Positions 23,808-37,275 of a DNA stretch of 64,000 bases are shown in pieces. The notes beneath the pieces were generated by a model. It was not told the origin of the DNA and ran no database searches. It was given only the letters and a program-made list of their open reading frames with translations. Source of the DNA: Haberlea rhodopensis (lineage: Eukaryota > Streptophyta > Magnoliopsida > Lamiales > Gesneriaceae); contig CAJQUN010000014.1 in the NCBI GenBank assembly GCA_907163345.1, forward strand, positions 2,914,001 through 2,978,000. Reading direction: 5' to 3'. Position 1 is the first letter of the stretch. Every line of letters starts with the position of its first letter. The position numbers were made by a program, and so were the translations under genes.

Positions 23808-25954
23808 ACTTCTTGCTCCATGTCCATGTGCGTCAGCATAAGTGAAACACTTTACGATAATCTTTGCTATTAATCATCTCGCATCCGTTCTGGTTTGAAT
23901 TTGGAAAGACACAAGGAATAATTTTTGCCCCACCTTTTAAATCTTGAGAACACAATCATTTCTCGTGTTAATAATCAGTTCGTGCTTGACTTTGCCTTAG
24001 TTGTTATTACCAGCCGTGCTTCGTTCTTTATCAGGTACCCTATAATTTATCCGGTCCCACTTTTATACACACGATCTTACAAATATCAACACATATAGAA
24101 ACATATACATACATATTTATATACATTTGTCTTTACAAACACCCGATTCATATAAGTATTTTCCTAATTTACCTAACCATTCATTTACATTTGAGGGTAC
24201 ATTGAATTCAGACCAAAAATTAAAACTTGGCCATTTTATTTGGAGGATATAATTAATTTTATTGTTGGTGTTATTATCTATTAATTAAACCTTCAATATT
24301 TCACGAATAATATTCTTCAAATGTTGCAATATATACCATAATTTTAGTATCTGAAAAAAAAGAAAAGGAAAATCTCTACAAAAATAAATTTCAAGTACCA
24401 AGATGTGTAACAATGGTGTATATGTACTTAGTTTCTCAATATTTTTGTAAAAAAAATCTTTTTTTGTTCAAATAAACCTTAGAAAATATTGAGAACCAAA
24501 GTCGGACATAGTTTAAGAACCTAGCGATCTGTGATTTAACATTAATGGTGGGGTCTGTTCCTTGAATATTTATACTCTGTACTGCAAGTTGAGCACTTGA
24601 CCCTTATAACTAATGATGGACAGAGAGTGATAAACTAAGACTTTTGTTAATAAAGTTGGCGTGTAATAATTACTAGCAACTAAACTTTAAGACAAAATCA
24701 TACACATAAAACGCAGGAATTTCAAAAGAATATTAAAGGGAATGACAGACTTCAAAAGACACAGCTAGCTTCAGTCTGTTAATGGCTTTAGGTATAAAAC
24801 AATGATTGATCTAAAACGATTCGTATATCAGTTTACATGTTTTTTATTAAAATGTGTTGTTGTGTTTCAACAATGAGTTAATGTATAAGTGAAGTCTAAA
24901 ACGGGTGTATACAAGTATCTCCCGACTATTAACAGAGGTTATTAAAAATGGGAAAATAATTGTATTTAACGAATGTTTGCACATACCAAAATACATAAAT
25001 ATGCATATATATGTCTGTATGTACATTGTGTTTGTAAGATCGGATGTATGGAGCGAGATAGTTAAAACTTGTGCTTTATCTTCGTTCTAAAAGGGTCGTC
25101 TCTTTTCTTTTGACAGTCTTTAATTTTATCCTGAATGTGCCTCCTCGTTAACATAACAAGTACTGTCTGCTTAACTCTCAGTTCTTTATTCTTTGGATCT
25201 TGAAACTCGCATCCCTCAACCAGGTAACATTTAACTCGTTCCTACGTTGGAAGCTAATGACAGATTTGAAACTACTGGGGACAGATTTTAAATTTTAATG
25301 GGTCAATATTAAAATTTAAGAATAATTAATACATACAAAAATAATTTTTTTTGAGATTAAGAAGGATCAACTAACAATCTTTTGCCCCCACTGGGTCCCC
25401 TAGTGCTCCATACGCACACCCGGTGCTTATGATAGATGGGCCAATATTAATGCTCTTACTTATTTATTGCACCACTTATCCTTCGACCCTACACACAAAG
25501 CTCATACTATGCTTGAGATCCAGAAATGAATCGAGCTACTTTGGACCTAACATACGTAGTCTTTCTTTACACTACAAGAGATAGTTTACGTGACTCGAAC
25601 CTGTGACCTGCAGGCTGCAGGAAACAAAATATAAAACCAGTGAACCAACATTAAACAAGCGTCTCCTCCGAGCGAAAGCGGGACTTCCGGGTGGAAAGAA
25701 AGTGAATCATTGGAAGCTCACATGTCTTTGACCAGAATAGGGAGTGAACATAAAGCTTAGAGAAGTAAGTGAACTGTCTTCCTTCCAATACAAGTGAAGG
25801 TACAAATGGGAATAGACGAAGAACATAAATTGAGAAAGAGACGACAAACACACAAGCCTACCACTTGATGACGCACGAAACCGACAGGCTCCCTAGGCAA
25901 AACCAGATGATACACTAGCAATGAAACATACAAAAAAAGTCATTACCATAAAAA
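23808..25954. other. Intergenic sequence left of the LTR nest
   Basis: AT-rich, no gene recognised. Around 25572 a CACTACAAGAG word resembles a CACTA-element end, but no partner was found. 25640-25910 has higher GC and looks exon-like, yet no frame matches a known family. Confidence 0.35.
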
Positions 25955-26944
25955 CAAAATGTAAGGACCCCCGTGCCCTTAACCCGTAATTAGTGCATTA
26001 AGCCATACCATGAGTGCATATAATCATACCATCAGGGGGAAAAACCCTATGCAAGTGCAACACCGTAGGCTACCCAGAAAATTTCTTGCATTCAATTCCC
26101 AATATTCATATTCCCCCTACTATTATTATTCACATAACATGCACCCACATAATACACTAATATGCTCTTAGTTCATTTAGCAATTCCATAATTAATTGCA
26201 TGCAACCATAATGAACAGAAAGAGGCCATAGCCCATTTATACATCCCATATACACGTAAGGTGTACTCACATAAGAGCACTCAATGAATAAGCGTGTATT
26301 TGATGCATAAAAACTATACCGGATACCGTTACTGGTACTTCAATCCTGGAAGCACCTTCCAAGCACAACTCGATCTCAACACTGGATCTGCGCACTTCTT
26401 TGACCAGCTCTGGTACCTCGATCCCGGAAGTACCCCAATCAACAGCCCGAGCTCGACTCCATAGCCGCTACACCTGTGTTACCTGCCCCAACAGAGACAG
26501 CCCCCACACGGGGTGAGCATACCAATACCACCAATCCAAAATAATAATATCGCAATTCATAATTTACAGAATGTAAATGCCATAATTAAATGATACTCCC
26601 TGAATGGTAACACCCTCATCCGGGGATCCCATGTATTGTCCCTGTTCTCAACACAACCAAACTCATCAAATTCCCAAAGCCAGTTAATCGCCATATAGAT
26701 TAACTAATATAGTTCTATCATGCCAGTTCCATAATCAATGTGTAAAATCAGCATATATATATAGGCCATAGATTTCACATACATTTAACCAAGGATTCCA
26801 TGTTCCCATAACATTGCTCGCTCCACAATAGCGGCATTCTAAACCCAGCGCACGCTCAACAATAGCGGCGTCATGACCGATGGTCGCTCAACGGCGACAA
26901 CACCCAATCGTTGCTCGCTCTAAAGCGGCACCCTATGATTTCCA

Positions 26945-27145
26945 ATGTATGTCTATTTATCACAGTTACCATATACCATGCATTCCACAAACCAATCATT
27001 GCAAGTACCATAAATCATGCATTTCGATACCCATCTATTTCCAATACCATATACCATGCATTTCAATACCCATTTATTGTAAATGCCACACATTATGCAT
27101 TTCAATGCCCATTTATTACAATTACCATATATCATGCATTTCACT
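26945..27145. repeat. 39-bp tandem repeats in outer left LTR
   Basis: Four to five degenerate units of about 39 bp built on ACCATATACCATGCATTTC. Read on the minus strand they give a 13-residue pattern (KCMVYGIGN-type). The inner LTR has a decayed version at about 29840-30010. Confidence 0.75.
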
Positions 27146-27429
27146 ATTGCAACATTATAAAAAGGCTATGCTCGTACGTTATACGTACCTTAGAATTCCG
27201 TAGTCCATATCAAGCCTGGCTTGAGTTCCATGCCCCGAGAAACATGTGCTAAAACACATAAATATTCACAATTAAATACGAACATGCAACCCATGCTCAA
27301 GCACACCCATAACCCTCAAAATATTGTCAACCCACGACAATTTACCATTTACAAGACCCGGGGCAGGGCATATACAGGGAGGGGAAACGAATGAGACAAT
27401 ATCAAAAATTGCTCAAGAACCACTCCTAA

Positions 27430-27866
27430 AATTCGAACCCCAACCACAAAAATCAAATCCAAAAATCACCATAATTCATTTAAAACATGAATTAATCAAT
27501 CAACAACATGAATAATCGCCCCACATGCGAAACCCCCAAAATTCGAATTTAAAGCCCTAAATTCGAATCCAATTCCTCAATTCGAACCCAATAAGCATCT
27601 AAACCATAAATTAATTAATTAACAACAAGAATCAACATCCCCAAACCAAAACCCCCAAATTTCGAACATAAACCCCCCCAAAATTCGAACATAACTCCAC
27701 GCACACAGCATACAAAATCGAACCATTAAGCAACAAATTTTCGAACCATGAAAGTGTGAAATAATCGACCCAAACCAAGCACCAAAACGCCCCAAAAACA
27801 CCTGAAAGAAAGCCCCAAAATCGTACCAAAAATCGAGCCCCAAATCGAAGAAATTCCAGTTTCGAA
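27430..27866. repeat. TTCGAA palindrome-rich segment in outer left LTR
   Basis: About eight TTCGAA sites, several as AATTCGAA, in 440 bp, in the LTR middle where the inner subfamily has its GCGATCGATCGC array. Spacing is irregular. Confidence 0.75.
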
Positions 27867-28474
27867 CCCTAGCGTTTCCAGCAGAAATCCGAGCTCCATT
27901 CGCGACCAAACCTCAAATTGATGGTACGGGAAGGAGCGCCTGGTCGAGACGAACACGGCGGCGGGTCGGACGCGCCGAACGGCGGCCGGACGGCGGCGGG
28001 CGCACGCCTGGAAGCGGCGTGGGTCAAAAGGGGATCGAGAATGGCGCGGCTACGGGGAGAGAGAAGGAGGGGAAGAAAATGGTTCCGATAATTAAAATCC
28101 CGGGTTCAATTGGTATTTATAGCAAAAATACCCCGAAATACTAATAGCCCCACAAATACATCATGATTCATTAAAAATCATCTGTTTTCAAAAACTCTCT
28201 CTCTAACTCAAAAACCCCCTACCGGTGCCCACACACAGCACCCGAAATTCTGAGTCACACTAAAAACCCAACTCGCAGGTTTTCACCGGAATGAGAATAC
28301 GATCTCAACCTCGGGATCCAACGATCCCAAATAATCAATTAGACGAGCCCAGAAGGCCCGATTTACCAACCTCGGGAGATGCCGAACCGCAATTAATTCC
28401 TAATTGCCATAATTAAAAATCCATCAAGGATTAATACAACACCGGGATTACCCCCATAATTCCCGGACATCACA

Positions 28475-28490
28475 ATTATCCCCTACTAAT
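28475..28490 (-). other. Polypurine-tract candidate, outer element
   Basis: Minus-strand AGTAGGGGATAAT directly abuts the left LTR, where plus-strand DNA synthesis would be primed. Confidence 0.6.
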
Positions 28491-28853
28491 AAAATTTCGT
28501 CCCCGAAATTGCACCGGTGTACTCCACGTAACACCAGGACTACATAAACAAAACAAAGCCAAGACCCCGATTCTAAACCACCTTAGAATCGAATTAACAA
28601 CTGCGAGAATACCAGTCTCGCACCAAACCCTAAAATAGCGCAACACCAAAACCAATACAAACCCGAAAGATAACAACATACCTCGACGTGAATCGTCCCA
28701 CAAGTCAGTTCACCAAAACTGCAAACCAACCAAATCTCCATTGGTTCTGACAAAGATATCATCCCGTGATATTCACCACCTGCCCACGATGCTTGACACG
28801 CATCGTCAAGATGGGGACCACTAGCATACAACAGTATACTCACAAAAGAAACC

Positions 28854-31396
28854 TGTAAGGACCCCCGTGCCCTTAACCCGTAATTAGTGCATTAAGCCAT
28901 ACCATGAGTGCATATAATCATACCATCAGGGGAAAAACCCTATGCAAGTGCAACACCGTATGCTACCCAGAAAATTTCTTGCATTCAATTCCCAATATTC
29001 AAATTCCCCCTACCATTATTATTCACATAACATGCACCCACATAATACACTAATATGCTCTTAGTTCATTTAGCAATTTCCATAATTAATTGCATGCAAC
29101 CATAATGAACAGAAAGAGGCCATAGCCCATTTATACATCCCATATACACGTAAGGTGTACTCAATGAATAAACGTGTATTTGATGCATAAAACACTATAC
29201 CGGATACCGCTACTGGTACTTCTATCCTGGAAGCACCTTCCAAGCACAACTCGATCTCAACACTGGATCTGAGCGTCCATCCAGCCAGCTCTGGTACCTC
29301 GATCCTGGAAGTACCTCTAACCAAAAGCCCGAGCTCGACTCCAAAGCCGCTACACCTGTGTTACCTGCCCCAACAGAGACAGCCCCCACACGGGGTGAGC
29401 ATACCAATACCACCAATCACAAAATAATAATATTGCAATTCATAATTTACAGAATGTAAATGCCATAATTTAAATGATACTCCCTGGATGGCAATACCCT
29501 CATCCGGGATCCCATGCATTGTCCCTGTTCTCAAAATAACCAAACTCATCAAATTCCCAAAGCCAGTTAATCACCATATAGATTAACTAATACAGTTCTA
29601 TCATGTCAGCTCCATAATCAATATGTAAAATCATTATACATAGGCCATAGATTTCACATATATTTAACCAAGGATTCCAAGTTCCCGTAACATTGCTCGC
29701 TCCACAATAGCGGCATTCTTAACCCAGCGCACGCTCAACAATAGCGGCGTCATAACCGGTAGTGCTCAACGGCGACAACACCCAATCGTTGCTCGCTCTA
29801 AAGCGGCACCCTATGATTTCCAATGTATGTCTATTTATCACAGTTACCATATACCATGCATATCATTATCCATTTGAAGTAAATATAATGCACCATGCAT
29901 TTCAATACTTACCACATGCCAGATATTGCAATGTCCATATAATACCATTACCATACACCATGTATTCCAATGCCCATTTAATACCATTATCACAACCATG
30001 CATATTACAGTTGCAATACTATAATAGGTTATGCTCGTACGTCCCACGTACCTTAAGTCTCCGTAGTCCAAGCCAAACCTTCCTTGAGTCCCATGCCTAG
30101 AGAAATATGTGCTAAAACACATAAACGACTCAAAATCAAGAATAAGCATGCGATCACGTGCCCACGCACGTTCAAGACTCCCAATCATATCGTCAATCCA
30201 TGACGATTACCAAAATAAAAGCCCCCCGGCTAAGCATGCATACTACCCAAAATATTCCATTTTATATGATTAACAGATAGCCAAAAACCCAACCAAAAAT
30301 TCCGTTTAATAAGCTTGGTTCCAATCAAACCATTTTAAAAGCCTAACATTCTCATTGGAATGTGAACAACACTCCGGAAGTCGGCCCTTTAGACCTCGGT
30401 TCCAAAATCCCAACATTTTCCAACATATTCGAAAATCCACGCAGGTGAACAGTGCCGCGATCGATCGCCCATCAGGCGCGATCGATCGCGCAAGCCTACT
30501 GCCCGAAAAAAATCAATCCGCGATCGATCGCCACATCTCGCGATCGATCGCTGAGACCCTCGCGATCGATCGCCCCCTTTTCGCGATCGATCGCCGATAC
30601 TGTACATCTTCTACAAATTCCAGTAGCATGTCGCGATCGATCGGCGCCTCGCCAAGATCGATCGCGGACTGCGATTTTTCGAAAAACTCGAGTTCTAATG
30701 GTGTTTTTCACACCCAACTCCAAACCAACACCCCATACCACCTCAATGCCTCAAATACAACAATTAAACTCCATGAAAACACTGAAATCGACATTTTGGA
30801 TTTTAACCCAAAACCCCCAAATGCCATAACCAACCCAAAACTCAACCACACAACACAAAACCACAATCAAATTGAAGCCAAAAGAGAGGAGAAGAATATT
30901 ACCTATCTTTCTTCAAGAAATCCGGCCCCCATAATCGAGTTCTAACGATTTTGCTTCAACCAAAGGGAAGGGGAAGGGTTTGGGGCGAAGGTGGCGTGAG
31001 AGGGGGAGGAGAGGAGAGAAATGGATTCCAAATGACGGAATCCCGAGTCCAACGGGTATATATAGCAAAATACCCCAACACACCAAAACCTCCGCAAATA
31101 CATCATGATTCATTAAAAATCATCTGTTTTCAAAAACTCACCCTCCAACATCAAATCCCCAGACTGGCCCCAACACAAGGCACCCCGGACTCCAAGTCCC
31201 ACTAAAAACCCAAATCATAGGTTTTCCACCAAAATGAGAATACAATCTCAACCTTTGGATCCAACGATCACAAATGCCCAATCTAACAACCTCGGGAGAC
31301 CCAAACCGCAATTAATTCCTAATTGCTACAATTAAAAAAATCCATCCAGGATTAATACTACACCGGGATTAACACCATTAATTCCCGGACATCACA
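28854..31396 (-). repeat. Inner element, left (3') LTR
   Basis: Same ends as the outer LTR. The first 1.25 kb and last 0.38 kb align well with it, but 30130-31010 does not; that part carries the GCGATCGATCGC array. Minus-strand TATA (TATATATA) at 31057-31064. Confidence 0.9.
30457..30666. repeat. GCGATCGATCGC palindrome array in inner left LTR
   Basis: Six perfect 12-bp palindromes GCGATCGATCGC plus two one-mismatch copies in 210 bp, irregularly spaced. Absent from the outer LTR subfamily. Confidence 0.9.
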
Positions 31397-31412
31397 ATTA
31401 TCCCCTACTAAT
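31397..31412 (-). other. Polypurine-tract candidate, inner element
   Basis: Identical AGTAGGGGATAAT next to the left LTR of the inner element. Confidence 0.6.
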
Positions 31413-34126
31413 AAAATTTCGTCCCCGAAATTGCACCGGTGTACTCCACGTAACACCAGGACTACACAAACAAAACAAAGCCAAGACCCCGATTCTGAAC
31501 CACCTTAGAATCGAATTAACAACTGCGAGAATACCAGTCTCGCACTAAGACCTAAAATAGAGCAACCGCCAAAACCAATACAACCCGAAAGATAACAACA
31601 TACCTCGACGTGAATCGTCCCAGAAGTCAGTCCACCATGACTGAAACTCAACCAAACCTTCATTAATCTCGACATAGATATCTCTCCATGATATCTCCAT
31701 TACTTGTCCACGATGCTTAACACGCATCGTTATGATGAGGACTACTAGCATACGACAGTATACTCACAGAAAATCCGGTTCCGCTTCCCAGCCCATCTCC
31801 TCCAAAGGAGTAGTTGCACCACTTGCAACCCGGACCGGGTTACCCACGGTCACTGATCCACACAAAACACATCACCGAGGATGTTTACACCGGTGTGTTC
31901 CAAGAAATCATATCTTGGTCCCGACACACCCTCAAGACTCCACAAAGTCTCAAGTTCCACAGAGGTCACGCAAAACAATCACTTGCATCCCCGCCACGCG
32001 TGTCAACCACGACACCAAACAAATCCGAGTCCTGGCCACTCCTTGTCTATCCTGGGATTTTACAATCCTAAAACAGGGAGGCTATCGAATTAACCAGCAA
32101 GAACTACCATGGTTTCAAAACACAACAATCCCTCCTCCGGGGAAGTCAAACAACCCTCACGATCATTCATCAGAATGCATCGTGCCAGCGAGATTACCGA
32201 TCTCGAGGTCCCACAATCTCACACCGGAGATTCACCAAACCAAGCATACAACTCGACGTTCAACAATGAACAAAATAACATTGGCATTCGTATACACTCA
32301 CGGCATACATGCCCAAACACCAATCACAACATGCATACACAATGCAATAGACTCGGGTATCTCCAATCACACCCAAATCCCAAAACCAACTGTCAAACCC
32401 CGATTATTCTCGCCCCACGGAGAATGATGGTTGACAAACCAAAACCAAAGGGTGTGATTTCAACATCACCACCACACGAATCAAAATAACGAATCTCCCC
32501 AAAAGATTCAACCGGTAGGAATCACAATACCGTCTTCCTCTCAAGGAAGAAGTCATGAATCCATGATCCTCCAATCCTCGAATTACCGTTCGGAAAACCT
32601 GGTATATTAATACCAAAACATATCCCGGAACCCAGAAATATACAATTGGTTAGAGTAGTGCATCAATACTACCATTACCCAATCCAAAAATCCGTATACG
32701 CCATGTATACACCTTCCAACGATGCTCTGTACTAATACCATAGTACTCCAAAATCGAGCATCTCCCCGAAGACGTCTCCTCAAACGTCTCACCGAGGTAA
32801 GAAATCCATTACTCGGTCCAACATCAGTAATGCTTACCATGGCTGACTTACAATCAAACCACGACCGATGCAAGCTGTCTCCAAGACAGTACAATCCAAA
32901 TCTCTCCAAGAGATAAAAAAAATCAATATAGTAGTGTCACCCCACTAACTATATCTCACAAACCATTGTGACTCCCATTGCATGCCATATGCAAGGATGC
33001 TCAACTAGAGCTAACCACGACTTGTTGACACTCACGTTGGTAATACCAACAAACTTGAGCTGTCCCAGCACAAGTCCCTCAAAACAATGACGTATAACGT
33101 CCCCGTGAGGTATTCCCTACCTCAAACACCATGCCACATAGAGACTACAAGAGTCTACCATAACCCTCATCGTATCACCATACGATTCACCAAACTCGAA
33201 TCCAACGAGCATTATAATAGCTACCACAAGCACACTAAAGCACTGCAACAATACCTGGCTAGTGATTCGCTGGTCCCATAGGCTTATACCAACCTATTAA
33301 CGCGACACACATTCCATCCCGGTATACCATACCGCCCAAACCATTAGAGTTGTGGGTCATTGCCCAACATATCTCTAAAACACCAAAGCACACTGGACAA
33401 CCCGGCGTCCACGCTCAATTATCATGCAATCCTAATCCATTAGGACTTCTTCCACGCCCTTAGGGTGGGTGTAACCATGTTTACTCCTCATCACAATAAC
33501 AAGCGAGTAGTTTCCTCAATGACTACTCTTACCACCATTCACTTGGCCTTAGCCATCCCAGCGAGCATACCCAAGGGTATCATTGCTCGTCAATAATATA
33601 CCTCCATAATACGATGCGTACTCTCACCGGTACAATGCATCAATGATCCATCGAGCAAACCTGCTCGGCAAAAGGTCTCGTCAACTAAATACCCAGACCC
33701 TACCATGTGCCCACCATCGGCACTCAAACCATACAACCATATACATAAACATGAATGCATAAATCACCAAAATGACGCCAAGCGTCCACATAGTTATCCC
33801 AAATAACATCGTCGAACATATGACGGTACCTGTCGATACACGGCATCCATAATCTCATCGTCAAACACATGACGGTAAATAATAATACACCATAATCACC
33901 ATACTGATAACAAAAGTAATATGCCATACCTCATCGCTATCGAGATAGCGGAATACCTGTATCCATCGTCCACCAGCGGTACATAAGCAGCACCCATCGC
34001 TCGTAGGCGGCATAATCCAGTGCTACACACATAGCGGTATAATCCATCGCTATCGAATCAGCGGCATGATCCCTCGCCATGGAGTCAGCGGCATAAAATG
34101 TCGCTATAGATATCCGGCGGTATAAA

Positions 34127-34636
34127 CCATCGCCAATAGAATACCCGGCGTAACCGTCGCCAATAAAATACCCGGCGTAACCATCGCCAACAAAATACCC
34201 GGCGTAACCATCGCCAATAAAATACCCGGCGTAACCATCGCCAATAAAATACCCGGCGTAACCATCGCCAATAAAATACCCGGCGGAACCATCGCCAATA
34301 AAATACCCGGCGTAACCATCGCCAATAAAATACCCGGCGTAACCATCGCCAACAAAATACCCGGCGGAACCATCGCCAACAAAATACCCGGCGTAACCAT
34401 CGCCAACAAAATACCCGGCGTAACCATCGCCAATAAAATACCCGGCGTAACCATCGCCAATAAAATACCCGGCGGAACCATCGCCAATAAAATACCCGGC
34501 GTAACCATCGCCAATAAAATACCCGGCGTAACCATCGCCAATAAAATACCCGGCGTAACCATCGCCAATAAAATACCCGGCGTAACCATCGCCAATAAAA
34601 TACCCGGCGTAACCATCGCCAATAAAATACCCGGCT
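34127..34636 (-). repeat. 27-bp minisatellite in inner internal domain, 19 units
   Basis: Nineteen head-to-tail 27-bp units. In the sense of the element (minus) two frames are open through the array: one reads AGYFIGDGY per unit inside a 250-codon ORF (34689-33937), the other MVTPGILLA. Units vary at two sites (Ile/Val and Tyr/Ser codons). The open frames follow from unit length divisible by three and lack of stops in the unit; there is no sign of a real protein family. Confidence 0.9.
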
Positions 34637-34699
34637 AATCGCGGACTCAAGAGGTACTCACACTCATGTAGTACTTTGTTCCCGATCACATCGCTACGT

Positions 34700-35155
34700 C
34701 ATGACAACGGCATCATCGCTTCGACGTGATAGCGGCATGTATCATCGCTTCGACACGACAGCGGCATCATCGTTTCGACATGACGGTGGTACCATCGCTT
34801 CGACGTGACAGCGGCATTTACCATCGCTTCGACACGACAGCGGCATTTACCATCATTCCGGCATGACAGCGGAAATACCCTTCGCTTCGATGTATTAGCG
34901 GCATAATATCCCTCGCAATAATAATATGACAGCGGCATTTTTCCTTCGCTTCGACATATTTGCGGCAAATATTCTTCATCGCTATAATACGACAGCGGCA
35001 AGTATTCATATCGCTACGCCATGCATGCAACCGTAATGCATAACCCGTATTTCAATAATTATTTCGGCACGACAGCGGCATCATCGCTTCGACGTGACAG
35101 CGGCATTTACCATCGCTTCGACACGACAGCGGCATCATCGCTTCGACGTGCATGC
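34700..35155. repeat. Degenerate CGCTTCGACRYGACAGCGGCAT array, inner element
   Basis: About a dozen imperfect units with TCGCTTCGAC and GACAGCGGCAT cores, spacing near 30 bp but uneven, between the minisatellite and the primer site. Confidence 0.75.
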
Positions 35156-35446
35156 AACCGTAATGCATAATCCGTATTCCCATAAACATCGCCATGAGTG
35201 TATTTTAATGCACCTCGCTCCAACACGTAGCGGCAAAGCATTAAAATCATCACTCCGATGTATACCTATGCAACCGTAATGCATAGTCCATGTCTCAAAG
35301 GACCCTGCAACCACCACGGTTAGCAACACATATTCCAATTATGAACACATATCATAAACGCACATAAGCAATCATGCATAAGTATGTGCTTCTCATTCCC
35401 AATAACATGTTCCTAGGCCCTCAACAGCCCCAAAGAGCTAACCACT

Positions 35447-35458
35447 GCTCTGATACCA
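35447..35458 (-). other. Primer-binding site of inner element (tRNA-iMet)
   Basis: TGGTATCAGAGC on the minus strand, four bases inside the right LTR; complementary to the 3' end of initiator tRNA-Met, the usual primer of plant LTR elements. Confidence 0.85.
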
Positions 35459-37065
35459 CTAATGTAAGGACCCCCGTGCCCTTAACCCGTAATTAGTGCA
35501 TTAAGCCATACCATGAGTGCATATAATCATACCATCAGGGGAAAAACCCTATGCAAGTGCAACACCGTATGCTACCCAGAAAATTTCTTGCATTCAATTC
35601 CCAATATTCAAATTCCCCCTACCATTATTATTCACATAACATGCACCCACATAATACACTAATATGCTCTTAGTTCATTTAGCAATTTCCATAATTAATT
35701 GCATGCAACCATAATGAACAGAAAGAGGCCATAGCCCATTTATACATCCCATATACACGTAAGGTGTACTCAATGAATAAACGTGTATTTGATGCATAAA
35801 ACACTATACCGGATACCGCTACTGGTACTTCTATCCTGGAAGCACCTTCCAAGCACAACTCGATCTCAACACTGGATCTGAGCGTCCATCCAGCCAGCTC
35901 TGGTACCTCGATCCTGGAAGTACCTCTAACCAAAAGCCCGAGCTCGACTCCAAAGCCGCTACACCTGTGTTACCTGCCCCAACAGAGACAGCCCCCACAC
36001 GGGGTGAGCATACCAATACCACCAATCACAAAATAATAATATTGCAATTCATAATTTACAGAATGTAAATGCCATAATTTAAATGATACTCCCTGGATGG
36101 CAATACCCTCATCCGGGATCCCATGCATTGTCCCTGTTCTCAAAATAACCAAACTCATCAAATTCCCAAAGCCAGTTAATCACCATATAGATTAACTAAT
36201 ACAGTTCTATCATGTCAGCTCCATAATCAATATGTAAAATCATTATACATAGGCCATAGATTTCACATATATTTAACCAAGGATTCCAAGTTCCCGTAAC
36301 ATTGCTCGCTCCACAATAGCGGCATTCTTAACCCAGCGCACGCTCAACAATAGCGGCGTCATAACCGGTAGTGCTCAACGGCGACAACACCCAATCGTTG
36401 CTCGCTCTAAAGCGGCACCCTATGATTTCCAATGTATGTCTATTTATCACAGTTACCATATACCATGCATATCATTATCCATTTGAAGTAAATATAATGC
36501 ACCATGCATTTCAATACTTACCACATGCCAGATATTGCAATGTCCATATAATACCATTACCATACACCATGTATTCCAATGCCCATTTAATACCATTATC
36601 ACAACCATGCATATTACAGTTGCAATACTATAATAGGTTATGCTCGTACGTCCCACGTACCTTAAGTCTCCGTAATCCAAGCCAAACCTTCCTTGAGTCC
36701 CATGCCTAGAGAAATATGTGCTAAAACACATAAACGACTCAAAATCAAGAATAAGCATGCGATCACGTGCCCACGCACGTTCAAGACTCCCAATCATATC
36801 GTCAATCCATGACGATTACCAAAATAAAAGCCCCCCGGCTAAGCATGCATACTACCCAAAATATTCCATTTTATATGATTAACAGATAGCCAAAAACCCA
36901 ACCAAAAATTCCGTTTAATAAGCTTGGTTCCAATCAAACCATTTTAAAAGCCTAACATTCTCATTGGAATGTGAACAACACTCCGGAAGTCGGCCCTTTA
37001 GACCTCGGTTCCAAAATCCCAACATTTTCCAACATATTCGAAAATCCACGCAGGTGAACAGTGCC

Positions 37066-37275
37066 GCGATCGATCGCCCATCAGGCGCGATCGATCGCGC
37101 AAGCCTACTGCCCGAAAAAAATCAATCCGCGATCGATCGCCACATCTCGCGATCGATCGCTGAGACCCTCGCGATCGATCGCCCCCTTTTCGCGATCGAT
37201 CGCCGATACTGTACATCTTCTACAAATTCCAGTAGCATGTCGCGATCGATCGGCGCCTCGCCAAGATCGATCGCG
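37066..37275. repeat. GCGATCGATCGC palindrome array in inner right LTR
   Basis: Same eight-site array as in the partner LTR, about 390-600 nt downstream of the TATA box on the minus strand, hence inside the predicted transcript. Confidence 0.9.

Larger units (their letters stand above)
25960..28474 (-). repeat. Outer element, left (3') LTR
   Basis: On the plus strand it runs TGTAAGGACCCCCGTG to CCCGGACATCACA. Minus-strand TATA box CTATAAATA at 28114-28122. The middle (27260-28070) is specific to this subfamily: an array of TTCGAA sites and a very GC-rich block (27950-28025). Confidence 0.9.

Noticed and set aside
25560..25630. CACTA transposon end at CACTACAAGAG
   Set aside because: No second inverted end or 3-bp target duplication was found.
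34127..34636. CRISPR-like array
   Set aside because: Units are contiguous with no variable spacers, and the DNA is plant nuclear.
33937..34689. A repeat-rich AGYFIGDGY protein gene
   Set aside because: It is the 27-bp minisatellite read through; another sense frame is equally open and no domain is recognisable, so it was not called a CDS.
29070..36161. Many pairs of identical short ORFs (for example 29070-29324 and 35679-35933)
   Set aside because: They are the same LTR read twice. Their identity reflects recent transposition, not selection on protein.
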